From: Vibrio thalassae
GTDB taxonomy: Bacteria > Pseudomonadota > Gammaproteobacteria > Enterobacterales > Vibrionaceae
Length of the DNA: 64,000 nt
Reading direction: 5' to 3'
NCBI RefSeq assembly: GCF_900089835.1
Contig: NZ_OANU01000002.1
Location: 248,001-312,000, forward strand
Under the pieces are notes generated by a model that saw only the letters and a program-made list of their open reading frames with translations, made no database searches and had not been told where the DNA came from. This document shows positions 1 through 11,091 of this stretch, in pieces. A program made the position numbers and the translations under genes. The number at the start of each line of letters is the position of its first letter. Position 1 is the first letter of the stretch.

Positions 1-63
1 CATTGCTCTCGATCTAGCTATATGCCCATTACCTGTTCCTTGAACACCGTAAAGAATCTTCAT
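1..63 (-). CDS. Glycosyltransferase, MJ1255/VC2487 family (N-terminal fragment)
   Basis: Only the first 21 codons lie in the window; the gene continues beyond base 1. The visible peptide begins MKILYGVQGTGNGHIARSRA, whose GTGNGHIAR segment is the N-terminal nucleotide-sugar-binding glycine loop of GT-B glycosyltransferases of the MJ1255/VC2487 family. An AAGGTGA ribosome-binding site precedes the ATG and overlaps the stop region of the PAP2 gene, 12 bases upstream, so the two are probably co-transcribed and coupled. Substrate and product are unknown. Identification rests on a short but characteristic N-terminus. Confidence 0.7.
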   Translation of the reverse strand, partial: MKILYGVQGTGNGHIARSRAM

Positions 64-75
64 CAATGTCACCTT

Positions 76-609
76 TTAAACTAACGTAAGTACGTAACGG
101 ATCGATATATGTGCTGCGAATACACCTAAGATGGCACCAATGACTACATCGGTAAGAAAGTGAACACCAAGTAAAATTCGTGATACACCAATCAGTAGCG
201 CCCATATTAATGCTCCGTCATACCAAGAAGGGTAAAAATGTCCGATGATTGTGGCCATTAAAAATGCAGCGGCAGTATGTCCCGAAGGCAGGCTATAACG
301 GTCAGAAGGCGTAATAAAAGCTTGCAGAAGGTGAGAAAATTCTTCTGGGCGGCGCCGCTTGAAGCTGTTTTTTGTTAACCAATAGATGGGCAGTTCAATA
401 GCGAAAGCCAGCAATGCTGCGGCAAAGAAAAATCGCCCAACCACATCATCCATGTACCAGATCACTAACTCTAGCACTAGGTAGAGATGGCCATCGCCGG
501 TTTTAGACACCCAGCGACTTATCTTCGCAACTGGAGTATTAAAACGATGTTGTAGGCAAAATAGTGAAAAGGCTAAATCCATTCGCACAATCGGCTCAAT
601 GGTTCTCAT
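76..609 (-). CDS. PAP2-family membrane phosphatase
   Basis: A 177-residue integral membrane protein of the type 2 phosphatidic acid phosphatase family. The three family motifs are visible in order: KNSFKRRRP near residues 80-88, PSGHT near 108-112 and SRILLGVHFLTD near 143-154, whose His and Asp complete the catalytic set. Several hydrophobic segments surround them. Likely substrates are lipid phosphates or undecaprenyl pyrophosphate, but the sequence does not tell which. It is followed after 12 bases by a glycosyltransferase start, which suggests a shared role in envelope lipid or glycan metabolism. The ATG is preceded by an AAGGAGTGAG-type ribosome-binding site. Confidence 0.85.
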   Translation of the reverse strand: MRTIEPIVRMDLAFSLFCLQHRFNTPVAKISRWVSKTGDGHLYLVLELVIWYMDDVVGRFFFAAALLAFAIELPIYWLTKNSFKRRRPEEFSHLLQAFITPSDRYSLPSGHTAAAFLMATIIGHFYPSWYDGALIWALLIGVSRILLGVHFLTDVVIGAILGVFAAHISIRYVLTLV

Positions 610-767
610 AGCTCACTCCTTGTGATAACGAGTAACTCATAATCAAAAAGTAGTCAGCAACAATGACAATCAAGTGACGATTTATTGGATAAATGATGAA
701 AGTTAGTGGCTGAGAACCTCAGCACACCAACTTTTAGAATTAACTCGAGCGTATCAGCTTAGACTGA

Positions 768-3700
768 CTAAATTTCCTCATGCTTGTGGACAAGTCCCCA
801 GTCCGCCAAAATGGCATACGCCGATGGAATCATAAATAGCACCAGCACGGTCGAAGCAAAAATGCCGAACACGATGGAAATAACCAATGGTTGTATGACT
901 TGAGCTTGCAGACTGGTCTCAGTAAGCAGAGGTAATAAGCCCGCCGCGGTAGTCATAGAGGTTAAGAACACCGCTCGGAAACGTTCCCGGCTCGCTTTAA
1001 CCACAGAATCATGCACTGAGTCGCCCTCATCGATATGATGACGTATGTATTGCACTAAAAGAATTGAGTCATTCACTACGATTCCCGCTAACGACACGAA
1101 CCCCATGATACTTGGCATACTCATTGAATGCCCTAATAACAAGTGCCCCCAGACCACACCAATAAAGGCCAAAGGTATGGCTAACATCACGACAAAAGGT
1201 TCAAGATAGCTTCGGAACTGATAGCTAAGAATCGTGAACACGCCAAACAACCCGAGCAAGAAGCCCTTTGCCATTGACGCGCCAGTTTCTGCACTGTCCT
1301 TGGTTTCACCCTCAAAGTCGAACCTTAACCCGGGATACTCTTGTTGTAACTTACTGACTTCTTCAGCTCGAAACTGACCAATAATATCGGTCGAACTGGC
1401 TTTAGATGCATCAACATCACCAAACACACTCACCGTTCTCAAGCCATCGACACGTTGTATACGTACGTAGTTACGCTGAAAATCGAGTGTTGCGACAGAC
1501 GCCAATGGAATTTGTGAGCCATCTGTAAGGAATATCGGGAAATTGGCCAGTTGTTGGATATCACCAATGTCTTGTTTATTGAGTTTCACCTCAATTTTAA
1601 TGTTTTCTACGCCCACTTGAATTTCATCAGCAGTTTGACCAAAAAACGCAGCTCTAAGTTGACTAGCAATCAGTTGTCCGTTGACGCCGAAGCTCTCTGC
1701 ACCAGGGCGCAACTTGACTAGAATTTCTTCTTTGCCCAAGCGCATATCATCCAAAACACCACTAACGCCATCGAACTCATTCAAGTATTGCTGTATTTCA
1801 ACGGAGGCGGCTTTTAACATGTCTAGATCATCGTGTTTAATACGCATTTCCAATGCACGACCACCGGGTCCCATTGTTGGTTGTTTAAAGACCAATGAAA
1901 TAGGATCGGCCAGCTCTCCCACATCATCTCGCCATGCGCTAATGAAATCGTCGATCAAGGTATTGCGCTGTTCGGCACTGAGTAGATCCAACCTGACTGT
2001 GGCAATGTGCGGACCTGATTCATTGGCATCTCGGTTGGTATTAAATTGACTAGTAATCTGTTGAACTAAGGGCTCGCCTCCTTCCATGTCATCACTCCAC
2101 TGCTTGTTGAGCTTTTCTGCCGAAGCCACAATTTTATCGACAACACGTTCCGTTTGAGACAAGGATGCGCCGGGTGGCAAAATGATTCTTGCTTCGGCAA
2201 TATCGCCATCCAGCGAAGGGAAAGGATGAAACTTCACCACTCCACCAGCAATTAGGCTTACCGAGATAAGTAACATGGCAAAAACACTACCCATGAAGGC
2301 ATAACGGTAGGAGACAACCCTATCCACCGCGTTGACCAATGTCGTATTACGAAAGTGCTCAAAGCGTGCCAATAGCGCTCGTTTAAACTTTACTGGCGGC
2401 TTATCTTTGTTGTGCTTATGCAGCGAATGAGACAAGTGGTTAGGCAAAATCAAAAATGCCTCAACGAGACTAAGCGATAACACTAGAATCAGGACTTGTG
2501 GTACTGCTCTCAATACCGCGCCCATTTCCCCTTTCAGGAAGAGCAAACTGCCGAAAATACACACTGTAGTCAAAAACGAAGAGATAACCCCGGGAAGTAC
2601 CTTGTTAACCCCATTGATAACGGCATCGTCGATCTTCTGCCCTCGGTCAAGGTGAGATTGGATAGACTCGGCAATCACTATGGCGTCATCCATCATAATA
2701 CCTATCGCCATCAACAGCCCTACCAGCGACATGATATTAATCGACAGACCAAGGTTGGCCATTAAGAATAGCCCTCCAAGGAACGCAACAGGCAATCCAG
2801 CAGCGACCCAAAACGAATAACGGAAACTAAAGAACAGCCACATGGTGGCAAAGACCAATAAGATCCCTTGCCAACCATTTTTGACCATCATAGTCAGGCG
2901 ATCCCAAAGGACTGACGACATATCATTGGTCATGGCTAGGGTTACACCTTCAGGTGCAATAAGTCGCTGTGCATCCACAAACCTAGTGACTTGCTCTTTT
3001 ATACGCAGAGCATCGTCTTCTTTGTTTTTGCTGATCTTTAATACCGCTGATGGCTGGCCATTGAACAAGATTTTTTGTTCATCCAACTCAAAGCGATCGG
3101 TTATCGTCGCCACATCTTTGAGACGTATGACGGCACCATTGGGACTGGAACCAACCACGATAGACTCTAATTCTTGTGGTGTAATTCGGCGTTCATCAAA
3201 GCGAATTAAGAAGTTTTTGTCTTCCGTTTCAACGTTACCACTAGGTAATTTGATATTTTGATTACCTATTCGCACTGCAACATCACTGACGCTCAACCCC
3301 ATCTGACGCATGACTTGAGTATTTAATTCGACACGATATTGGTGATCAGAAAACCCACTGACTTCCACAAGCGACACGCCATAATCAAGTTTTAAAGTGC
3401 GCTTGAGCTTCTCTGCGTAGGCTTTTAACTCTGGCCAACTGGTATTGGCGGTGATGGCAATATCTACGACAGGTTCATTCCAATCCAGCTCTTGGACGAT
3501 TGGGGATTCAATCTCATCCGGAAAGTCGTTAATAGCGTTAATTTGAGTTTGAACATCGACCAACATACGACCGATGTCAGCTCGCTCGTTGAGTTTAAGC
3601 GTCAAACGGGCAGAGCCTTCTATCGCTTCGCATTTGGTTTCTTCAATGTTAGATAAGCCATCGACGGCATCTTCCATTCGTACGCAAAGGCTCTCTTCTA

Positions 3701-3869
3701 CCTCTTGTGGCGATGCCCCTGGATAAGTAATAGCCGACATAATATAAGGAGGGTCAAACTCGGGGAACGTCTCTCGCTTTATGGTAGAAAGCGACGAGAG
3801 CCCTAATATTAACAACGCCAACATCAACAAGTTGGCAGCCGTCGGATGTTTAGAGAAGAATCGAATCAT
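768..3869 (-). CDS. RND efflux transporter permease (AcrB-like)
   Basis: A 1033-residue inner-membrane pump subunit of the resistance-nodulation-division superfamily, usual length for the family. It starts MIRFFSKHPTAANLL with the first membrane helix, followed by a large periplasmic loop, central helices and a second repeat. The proton-relay Asp-Asp pair of TM4 is seen in GIMMDDAIVIAE. In TM10 the segment GIVVNDSILL has Asn-Asp where AcrB has Lys940-Asn941, so the lysine of the classical relay is absent, as in several less studied RND branches. It is the last gene of a tetR-adaptor-pump operon and overlaps the adaptor gene by four bases. No outer-membrane channel is encoded alongside, so a shared TolC is likely. 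Substrate unknown. Confidence 0.92.
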   Translation of the reverse strand: MIRFFSKHPTAANLLMLALLILGLSSLSTIKRETFPEFDPPYIMSAITYPGASPQEVEESLCVRMEDAVDGLSNIEETKCEAIEGSARLTLKLNERADIGRMLVDVQTQINAINDFPDEIESPIVQELDWNEPVVDIAITANTSWPELKAYAEKLKRTLKLDYGVSLVEVSGFSDHQYRVELNTQVMRQMGLSVSDVAVRIGNQNIKLPSGNVETEDKNFLIRFDERRITPQELESIVVGSSPNGAVIRLKDVATITDRFELDEQKILFNGQPSAVLKISKNKEDDALRIKEQVTRFVDAQRLIAPEGVTLAMTNDMSSVLWDRLTMMVKNGWQGILLVFATMWLFFSFRYSFWVAAGLPVAFLGGLFLMANLGLSINIMSLVGLLMAIGIMMDDAIVIAESIQSHLDRGQKIDDAVINGVNKVLPGVISSFLTTVCIFGSLLFLKGEMGAVLRAVPQVLILVLSLSLVEAFLILPNHLSHSLHKHNKDKPPVKFKRALLARFEHFRNTTLVNAVDRVVSYRYAFMGSVFAMLLISVSLIAGGVVKFHPFPSLDGDIAEARIILPPGASLSQTERVVDKIVASAEKLNKQWSDDMEGGEPLVQQITSQFNTNRDANESGPHIATVRLDLLSAEQRNTLIDDFISAWRDDVGELADPISLVFKQPTMGPGGRALEMRIKHDDLDMLKAASVEIQQYLNEFDGVSGVLDDMRLGKEEILVKLRPGAESFGVNGQLIASQLRAAFFGQTADEIQVGVENIKIEVKLNKQDIGDIQQLANFPIFLTDGSQIPLASVATLDFQRNYVRIQRVDGLRTVSVFGDVDASKASSTDIIGQFRAEEVSKLQQEYPGLRFDFEGETKDSAETGASMAKGFLLGLFGVFTILSYQFRSYLEPFVVMLAIPLAFIGVVWGHLLLGHSMSMPSIMGFVSLAGIVVNDSILLVQYIRHHIDEGDSVHDSVVKASRERFRAVFLTSMTTAAGLLPLLTETSLQAQVIQPLVISIVFGIFASTVLVLFMIPSAYAILADWGLVHKHEEI

Positions 3870-5167
3870 TGCCCTGCCTCATCCGTATTTTCTCGCACTA
3901 GCATGCCTTCGATTGCTGGCAAAATATCGTTCAGAATCACTTTTTCGCCTTGTTGTAGATCACCAGTAATGATGACTTGATTATCTCTACGATAAGCGAT
4001 CTGCACCGCGCGCATTTCAAGACGATTGTCAGCGTTCATCAAATAGATTTTATCGCCATGAATGGCACGCTCTGGCACGACCCAAGACAGTTGCTTCTGC
4101 CCCTCAATGACGGCTTTCACAAACATTCCGTTAACCAATACCGGTGTGCCTGCCAGACCGTTACTGCTTGGCGACTGCGTCACTTCTAAAATCACACCCG
4201 CTGTTGCTTGGTTCGCATCAACGGTTTCACTGACACGTGCTACCGTTGCTGGCCATGTCGCGGTGAGATTACCACTACTCAATTCGACGGTGGCGTGCAA
4301 TTTGTTTAGTTCAACATGGCCATTTGGGCTCTCGCCTCCCTTCAAGCTATTCGACAACAACTGCAAATCGTGTATGGAAAGCTGCGCTTCCACTTCCATG
4401 ACGTCGTTGAGGTGCGCTATGACCATTGCTTGCTGTAAATTTACCACTTGATTGAGTTCAGCATCGACTTCAGACACACGCATTGTTACCGGAAGAACGA
4501 TGCGTGTTTTGTCCAGTGAACGCTTCGCTTCATCCACCTTAGCTTGATTCACTTTGACCAAGGCTTGAGAAACACCTCTTTCATCCGGCATTAACGCTAA
4601 TTGGTTTTCAATCTCCTGAACCAGCTTTTTCTGCGACAACATATTTTGCTTTTGAATATCGACATCGGATTGTGAGGTTAAACCACGTCGATTAAGATCC
4701 ACTCGACGTTGATATTCATTTTCCGTCAGTTGTAAGCGGTTAATTTCTATGGCGAGGGTTTGTTTTAGGTTAATCTCTTCTTGGTCAAGACTAGTCAGTT
4801 GAGTCTCACTTGATTTCAAGTCAGCGATTGTTTGTGACAGCTTAAGTTCGTAATCTAAAGGGTCAATACGAAGAATTTCCGTTCCCGCAGCTATCACGGT
4901 ACCTTTCTCTAAATTCGGATGTTTGTATACAACTGCTCCTGTTACCTCTGCGATGGCTTTCCACTCTACTTTGGGTTCAGCCCGACCAAATCCCACCGCC
5001 ACTGGCGCTGACATTTTCGGCTCAAGGCGGATAATGTCTACCACTTTTGAACGGTCTCCCGCAGGTTTCGTCGGCACATCTGGCCTTAGGTTTATCGCAG
5101 CAATCAGCGCAACGACTCCAACGGCAAAAGCAGGAAAAAATAACATTTTTTTGTTTTTAGGCTTCAT
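3866..5167 (-). CDS. RND efflux periplasmic adaptor (HlyD/AcrA family)
   Basis: A 433-residue membrane fusion protein linking an RND pump to an outer-membrane channel. An N-terminal hydrophobic anchor lies near residues 9-24. A lipoyl-like half follows, then a helical hairpin (roughly residues 100-200, rich in Leu/Gln/Lys/Glu), the second lipoyl half and beta-barrel domains. There is no lipobox cysteine, so it is membrane-anchored rather than a lipoprotein. It lies 15 bases downstream of the tetR gene and its stop overlaps the start of the pump gene (ATGA-type overlap), which indicates a three-gene operon. It is probably repressed by the adjacent TetR protein. Confidence 0.9.
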   Translation of the reverse strand: MKPKNKKMLFFPAFAVGVVALIAAINLRPDVPTKPAGDRSKVVDIIRLEPKMSAPVAVGFGRAEPKVEWKAIAEVTGAVVYKHPNLEKGTVIAAGTEILRIDPLDYELKLSQTIADLKSSETQLTSLDQEEINLKQTLAIEINRLQLTENEYQRRVDLNRRGLTSQSDVDIQKQNMLSQKKLVQEIENQLALMPDERGVSQALVKVNQAKVDEAKRSLDKTRIVLPVTMRVSEVDAELNQVVNLQQAMVIAHLNDVMEVEAQLSIHDLQLLSNSLKGGESPNGHVELNKLHATVELSSGNLTATWPATVARVSETVDANQATAGVILEVTQSPSSNGLAGTPVLVNGMFVKAVIEGQKQLSWVVPERAIHGDKIYLMNADNRLEMRAVQIAYRRDNQVIITGDLQQGEKVILNDILPAIEGMLVRENTDEAGQ

Positions 5168-5182
5168 AAGGTTACGTTCTGT

Positions 5183-5839
5183 TTAGTCGTTAGAGGGGGC
5201 ACGTAATAACGCGCGCGACAATAAGGAAATATTGTGTTCGAGTAGCTTGTCTAAGAAGGTTTCATTGAGCTCAATACCGTGCAATTGCAACATGGCTGGC
5301 GGCGCAACAAATGGGAAAACCATGAGTGATATGAAGGAGACTTTACACAATTTGGGATCAATATCTTCTCGCATGTAACCCGCTTGCTGAAGCTTACCAA
5401 AGATCAAATCGTGTTCTGGACGTGCGAGATCCATGAACACTTTTTCAAACAAACGTCGTTGAGTTGCAGAAGGCGGCATATGCATCACCTGAGCAACCAG
5501 ACGAGGAAACTGAGGTACTTTGTTCATCTCCTGATAGTAGATACGCATAAACTCAAAAAAGTTACGATGATCACCTTGAGAGAACACTTCATCCATTTTG
5601 TTTTTCATTGGTGTCACCGTCTCTCGCACCATGGTCTCAAAGAGTCCTTCTTTATTGCCAAAGTAATAACGGATCATCGCGATATTGACCCCTGCACGTT
5701 GAGCAATTAGGCGAGTTGAAACTTTGTCGTAAGGCATAACGACAAATAAGTCACGGGCATGTTCGAGCAGTTTTTTACGAGCATCAGTTTGTTTTCTCGG
5801 ACGACCAACTTTTCTTTTTTGTTCCAAAACAGGCTGCAT
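5183..5839 (-). CDS. TetR/AcrR-family transcriptional regulator
   Basis: A 218-residue regulator. The basic N-terminus KRKVGRPRKQTDARK leads into a TetR helix-turn-helix with STRLIAQRAGVNIAMIRYYF (about residues 41-60). The C-terminal helical domain would bind a ligand, which is unknown. It heads the operon with the HlyD-like adaptor and RND pump, 15 bases apart. Two perfect inverted repeats sharing the half-site TTAATCA lie just upstream of its start, so autorepression and control of the pump operon is the simplest model. The ligand is probably a pump substrate. Function in efflux control is inferred from context. Confidence 0.88.
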   Translation of the reverse strand: MQPVLEQKRKVGRPRKQTDARKKLLEHARDLFVVMPYDKVSTRLIAQRAGVNIAMIRYYFGNKEGLFETMVRETVTPMKNKMDEVFSQGDHRNFFEFMRIYYQEMNKVPQFPRLVAQVMHMPPSATQRRLFEKVFMDLARPEHDLIFGKLQQAGYMREDIDPKLCKVSFISLMVFPFVAPPAMLQLHGIELNETFLDKLLEHNISLLSRALLRAPSND

Positions 5840-5853
5840 AATTTAAACTCTTT

Positions 5854-5870
5854 ATTAATCACTGATTAAT
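5854..5870. promoter_or_regulatory. Candidate TetR operator 1
   Basis: Perfect 17-bp inverted repeat ATTAATCA-C-TGATTAAT, 15 bases upstream of the tetR start codon. It shares the TTAATCA/TGATTAA half-site with a second palindrome 65 bp further upstream. The position is right for an autorepressor site; binding by this TetR protein is inferred. Confidence 0.55.
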
Positions 5871-5918
5871 TATAGATTTGTTCACTCCCGTACGCGCATA
5901 ATATTAATTCATCAACAT

Positions 5919-5934
5919 TTAATCATTTGATTAA
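5919..5934. promoter_or_regulatory. Candidate TetR operator 2
   Basis: Perfect 16-bp inverted repeat TTAATCA-TT-TGATTAA with the same half-site as operator 1, lying in the divergent region between tetR and the leu leader. It may be the upstream site of a two-site autoregulated promoter. Confidence 0.5.
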
Positions 5935-6001
5935 TTACTGATGAAGCATCGTAATTTCTTATCTCACTGATCCGATATCCAAGAAAAATCAAGATTAATC
6001 C

Positions 6002-6030
6002 TTGACGCATGAGCTTGAGTACGGTACTAA
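6002..6030 (+). promoter_or_regulatory. Candidate sigma-70 promoter of the leu operon
   Basis: TTGACG (6002-6007, five of six to the -35 consensus), a 17-base spacer, then TACTAA (6025-6030, weak -10). A start near 6037 would give a short leader covering leuL and the attenuator. The -35 is convincing, the -10 is poor. Confidence 0.45.
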
Positions 6031-6062
6031 TCTTGTAACTTAATCTTGTGGAATGCATAACA

Positions 6063-6125
6063 GTGTCATTACGTTTTTCTCTACTCCTGAACCTCCTCCT
6101 TATCGTGAAAACATCGCGCGGGTAG
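6063..6125 (+). CDS. leuL: leu operon leader peptide
   Basis: A 20-codon open frame starting at GTG (6063). The peptide reads M-SLRFSLLLNLLLIVKTSRG, with seven leucines, six of them in two runs of three (6081-6089 and 6093-6101). It lies between a promoter-like sequence and a rho-independent terminator and immediately precedes leuA, the classical layout of a leucine attenuator. Ribosome stalling at the leucine codons would leave 6118-6123 (GCGGGT) free to pair with 6162-6167 (ACCCGC) and open the terminator. The exact start is uncertain: an in-frame GTG also exists at 6048, and the ribosome-binding site is weak (GTGGA). Confidence 0.8.
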   Translation: MSLRFSLLLNLLLIVKTSRG

Positions 6126-6159
6126 GTTGTGGACGAAAAACACCACTAAGAATTCTAAA

Positions 6160-6188
6160 AAACCCGCTTGCAACAAGCGGGTTTTTTT
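6160..6188 (+). terminator. leu attenuator terminator
   Basis: AAACCCGCTTG / CAAGCGGGTTT, an 11-bp perfect stem with a CAA loop followed by a run of T. It stands before leuA rather than after a gene and overlaps a segment able to pair with the end of leuL, so it is read as the attenuator. Confidence 0.85.
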
Positions 6189-6240
6189 ATATCGATTGAA
6201 CTGGACGTAAACGATTAACCTGTATAGAGAGGAAGCAAAT

Positions 6241-7788
6241 ATGAACGATCAGGTGATAATATTCGACACCACATTGCGTGACGGCGAGCAGGCACTTTCA
6301 GCAAGTCTGACAGTTAAAGAGAAACTGCAAATTGCTTATGCGCTCGAGCGTCTAGGTGTTGATGTTATTGAAGCTGGCTTCCCTATCTCCTCTCCAGGCG
6401 ACTTCGAGTCAGTTCAAACCATCGCAAAACACATCAAAAATAGCCGAGTTTGTGCCTTGTCGCGCGCAGTGGCTAAAGACATTGATGCCGCCGCTGAAGC
6501 GTTAAAAGTCGCAGAAGCGTTCCGTATTCATACGTTTATTTCTACCTCAACCGTTCACGTTCAAGATAAGTTGCGTCGCAGCTATGACGATGTGGTCGAA
6601 ATGGGCGTAAAAGCGGTGAAACATGCACGTAATTACACTGATGATGTTGAGTTTTCATGTGAAGACGCAGGACGCACCCCAATCGATAACCTCTGCCGCA
6701 TGGTCGAAGCCGCGATTGACGCTGGCGCAAGCACCATCAATATTCCAGACACAGTAGGCTACACGGTTCCAAACGAATTCGGTGGCATCATTCAAACCCT
6801 TTTCAATCGCGTCCCTAACATCGATAAGGCGGTCATTTCAGTGCACTGTCATGACGACTTAGGTATGTCGGTGGCGAACTCTATCGCAGCGGTACAAGCT
6901 GGTGCTCGCCAAATTGAAGGCACCATTAATGGCATCGGGGAGCGTGCAGGTAACTGCTCTCTAGAAGAAATTGCGATGATTATTAAAACGCGTCAAGAGC
7001 TTCTAGGTGTCCATACTGGTCTGCAACATCAAGAAATCCATCGCACCAGCAAACTGGTTTCCCAACTATGTAACATGCCCATTCAAGACAATAAAGCCAT
7101 TGTTGGCGCGAACGCCTTTAGCCACTCTTCAGGTATTCACCAAGACGGTATGTTAAAAAACAAAAATACCTACGAGATCATGACGCCAGAATCCATTGGC
7201 CTTAAAGACAAAGCATTGAATCTAACGAGCCGTTCTGGTCGAGCTGCCGTTAAGAGCCATATGGATGCGATGGGTTACAACGAGAACGAATACAACTTAG
7301 ACACGCTATACGAAGACTTCTTGAAGCTAGCAGATCGCAAAGGACAGGTCTTTGATTACGATTTGGAAGCATTAATGCACTTTGCGAACTTGCGTGCTGA
7401 AGACGACTTCTTTAAGTTGAACTATCTAAGCGTTCAATCTGGCAGCATCATGGCGACGACAAGCATTAAGATCCAATGTGGTGATGAAGAGAAATGCGAG
7501 GCAGCGGTGGGTAACGGTCCTGTCGATGCGCTGTATCAATGTATTTACCGCGTAACTGGTTACGACATTGTTCTAGATAAGTTTGATTTGACTGCAAAAG
7601 GTGAAGGCGAAGATGGTTTAGGCCAAGCGGATATTATTGCTAACTACAAAGGTCGCAAGTATCACGGCACTGGTGTCTCAACCGATATCGTTGAAGCTTC
7701 TGGTCAAGCCCTACTTCATGTTATCAATAGTATTCATCGCGCTGATCAGATTGAAGAGATGAAGCAGAAAAAAGTTGAAGTGGTCTAA
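6241..7788 (+). CDS. leuA: 2-isopropylmalate synthase
   Basis: A 515-residue enzyme condensing acetyl-CoA with 2-oxoisovalerate, the first committed step of leucine synthesis. The HMGL-like TIM barrel begins with DTTLRDGEQ (residues 9-17), the metal-binding HCHDD is at 202-206, and NGIGERAGN at 230-238 is the second signature. The C-terminal ~125 residues form the leucine-responsive regulatory domain. Length matches LeuA of enterics. The ATG is preceded by AGAGAGGAAGC. It is the first gene after the leuL attenuator and heads leuABCD, so it should be controlled by leucyl-tRNA supply as well as by feedback. Confidence 0.97.
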   Translation: MNDQVIIFDTTLRDGEQALSASLTVKEKLQIAYALERLGVDVIEAGFPISSPGDFESVQTIAKHIKNSRVCALSRAVAKDIDAAAEALKVAEAFRIHTFISTSTVHVQDKLRRSYDDVVEMGVKAVKHARNYTDDVEFSCEDAGRTPIDNLCRMVEAAIDAGASTINIPDTVGYTVPNEFGGIIQTLFNRVPNIDKAVISVHCHDDLGMSVANSIAAVQAGARQIEGTINGIGERAGNCSLEEIAMIIKTRQELLGVHTGLQHQEIHRTSKLVSQLCNMPIQDNKAIVGANAFSHSSGIHQDGMLKNKNTYEIMTPESIGLKDKALNLTSRSGRAAVKSHMDAMGYNENEYNLDTLYEDFLKLADRKGQVFDYDLEALMHFANLRAEDDFFKLNYLSVQSGSIMATTSIKIQCGDEEKCEAAVGNGPVDALYQCIYRVTGYDIVLDKFDLTAKGEGEDGLGQADIIANYKGRKYHGTGVSTDIVEASGQALLHVINSIHRADQIEEMKQKKVEVV

Positions 7789-7877
7789 GGTAAGCGTTCA
7801 TTCCCCAGACCATAAGAAATTTTGGCCTCTTGCAGTTGATATCCATGCTGCTGTGTTTAAGGGGCCTAATAATATAA

Positions 7878-8996
<1,119 letters not shown>

Positions 8997-9056
8997 TTAA
9001 ACCATCACTTTCGCTGCGCCTTTAGTGATGTAGTGAGAGAGGCAAGGAATTTAGCA

Positions 9057-10457
9057 ATGTCAAAAACACTATACGAAAAAGTCTACGATGCACACGTTGC
9101 TGTAAAAGCGGAAGGTGAAAACCCTATCTTATATATCGATCGTCACTTAGTTCATGAAGTGACGTCTCCTCAAGCATTTGATGGTCTGCGTGAAAAGGGC
9201 CGCCAAGTGCGCCAAGTAGGTAAGACCTTCGCAACGATGGATCACAACGTTTCGACAACGACCAAAGATATTAACGCTTCTGGTGAAATGGCGCGTATCC
9301 AAATGGAAACATTGTCGAAGAACTGCGAAGAGTTTGGGGTAACACTTTACGATATCAATCACAAATACCAAGGTATTGTTCATGTTATGGGTCCAGAGCT
9401 TGGTATTACGCTACCAGCAATGACCATTGTATGTGGTGATTCGCATACCGCCACTCATGGTGCATTTGGTTCATTGGCATTTGGTATTGGTACCTCGGAA
9501 GTTGAACACGTCTTAGCGACCCAGACACTAAAACAGTCTCGCGCCAAAGCGATGAAGATTGAAGTCAAAGGTAAAGTGGCCCCTGGTGTAACGGCAAAAG
9601 ATATCGTACTCGCTATTATCGGTGAAACTACAGCAGCCGGCGGGACAGGTTATGTGGTTGAGTTCTGTGGTGAAGCGATTACTGACCTTTCTATGGAAGG
9701 CCGTATGACGGTGTGTAACATGGCTATCGAACTTGGTGCAAAGGCAGGCCTTATCGCTCCTGATGAGACGACGTTTGAGTATCTAAAAGGTCGTAAGTTC
9801 GCTCCTCAAGGTGCTGACTGGGATGCTGCCGTTGAATACTGGAAAACCTTTAAAACCGATGACGATGCTAAGTTTGACGCTGTTGTTACGTTAAACGGCG
9901 CTGATATCAAACCTCAGGTGACTTGGGGTACTAACCCTGGCCAAGTTATTGCCGTAGATCAACCTATCCCATCACCAGAAAGCTTTGCTGACCCAGTAGA
10001 AAAAGCATCTGCAGAAAAAGCGCTGGCTTATATGGGTCTCGAAGCGGGTAAATCACTTAAAGACTACCCAGTAGACAAAGTATTCGTGGGTTCTTGTACT
10101 AACTCTCGTATCGAAGATATGCGTGCTGCAGCCGCTGTTGCTAAAGGCCGTAAAGTCGCCGCCAATGTACAGGCTTTGATTGTCCCAGGCTCAGAGCAGG
10201 TCAAAGCGCAAGCAGAAGCAGAAGGCTTAGACTCTATCTTTAAAGAGGCGGGGTTTGAATGGCGCTTGCCTGGCTGCTCCATGTGTCTTGCTATGAATAA
10301 TGATCGCTTAGGTCCCCATGAGCGCTGCGCCTCTACCAGTAACCGTAACTTTGAAGGCCGTCAAGGCCGTGACGGTCGCACGCACCTAGTGAGTCCTGCA
10401 ATGGCAGCCGCAGCGGCTATCGCAGGTCATTTTGTTGATATCAGAGAGCTAGACTAA
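9057..10457 (+). CDS. leuC: 3-isopropylmalate dehydratase large subunit
   Basis: The large subunit of the [4Fe-4S] isomerase that converts 2- to 3-isopropylmalate with LeuD. The ATG at 9057, preceded by CAAGGA, gives 466 residues as in E. coli; an open frame upstream begins eight codons earlier but lacks a ribosome-binding site. The cluster cysteines are C347 (GSCTNSR) and C407/C410 (GCSMC), the same numbers as in E. coli. It sits between leuB and leuD, with 13 bases to leuD. Confidence 0.97.
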   Translation: MSKTLYEKVYDAHVAVKAEGENPILYIDRHLVHEVTSPQAFDGLREKGRQVRQVGKTFATMDHNVSTTTKDINASGEMARIQMETLSKNCEEFGVTLYDINHKYQGIVHVMGPELGITLPAMTIVCGDSHTATHGAFGSLAFGIGTSEVEHVLATQTLKQSRAKAMKIEVKGKVAPGVTAKDIVLAIIGETTAAGGTGYVVEFCGEAITDLSMEGRMTVCNMAIELGAKAGLIAPDETTFEYLKGRKFAPQGADWDAAVEYWKTFKTDDDAKFDAVVTLNGADIKPQVTWGTNPGQVIAVDQPIPSPESFADPVEKASAEKALAYMGLEAGKSLKDYPVDKVFVGSCTNSRIEDMRAAAAVAKGRKVAANVQALIVPGSEQVKAQAEAEGLDSIFKEAGFEWRLPGCSMCLAMNNDRLGPHERCASTSNRNFEGRQGRDGRTHLVSPAMAAAAAIAGHFVDIRELD

Positions 10458-10470
10458 GAAGGAAACCTAC

Positions 10471-11073
10471 ATGTCAGGATTTAAACAACACACCGGCTTA
10501 GTCGTACCTTTAGATGCAGCGAATGTCGATACTGACGCCATCATCCCTAAGCAGTTTTTACAGAAGGTCACCCGCACTGGTTTTGGGAAACACCTATTCC
10601 ACGACTGGCGCTTCTTGGACGACGCAGGCGAGCAAGACAATCCAGAATTTGTCATGAATGCTCCTCGTTATCAAGGTGCTAGCATTTTACTTGCTCGCGA
10701 AAACTTTGGTTGCGGCTCTTCGCGTGAACACGCTCCTTGGGCACTGGCTGATTACGGCATCCAAGTAATGATCGCTCCAAGCTTTGCTGATATCTTCTAT
10801 GGCAACTCTATCAACAACCAAATGGTTCCAGTTCGTTTAACGGAGCAAGAGGTCGATGAACTGTTCCAATACGTTGGAGCCAACGAAGGCGCTGAGATTA
10901 CTGTCGATCTAGAAGCAATGAAAGTAACTGCTAACGGTAAGTCTTATCGCTTTGAGATTGACGAATTCCGTCGACACTGCCTATTAAATGGTCTAGACAA
11001 CATTGGTTTAACCTTGCAGCACGAAGACAAAATTGCCGCTTATGAAGCCAACATTCCTAGCTTCCTAAAATAA
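10471..11073 (+). CDS. leuD: 3-isopropylmalate dehydratase small subunit
   Basis: A 200-residue aconitase-swivel subunit that pairs with LeuC. Visible signatures are the N-terminal [13 protein letters not shown] and the [15 protein letters not shown] loop. It is the last gene of leuABCD and is followed by a strong intrinsic terminator. Intact and of normal length. Confidence 0.97.
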   Translation: MSGFKQHTGLVVPLDAANVDTDAIIPKQFLQKVTRTGFGKHLFHDWRFLDDAGEQDNPEFVMNAPRYQGASILLARENFGCGSSREHAPWALADYGIQVMIAPSFADIFYGNSINNQMVPVRLTEQEVDELFQYVGANEGAEITVDLEAMKVTANGKSYRFEIDEFRRHCLLNGLDNIGLTLQHEDKIAAYEANIPSFLK

Positions 11074-11091
11074 ATGCCAAAACGAATGATA

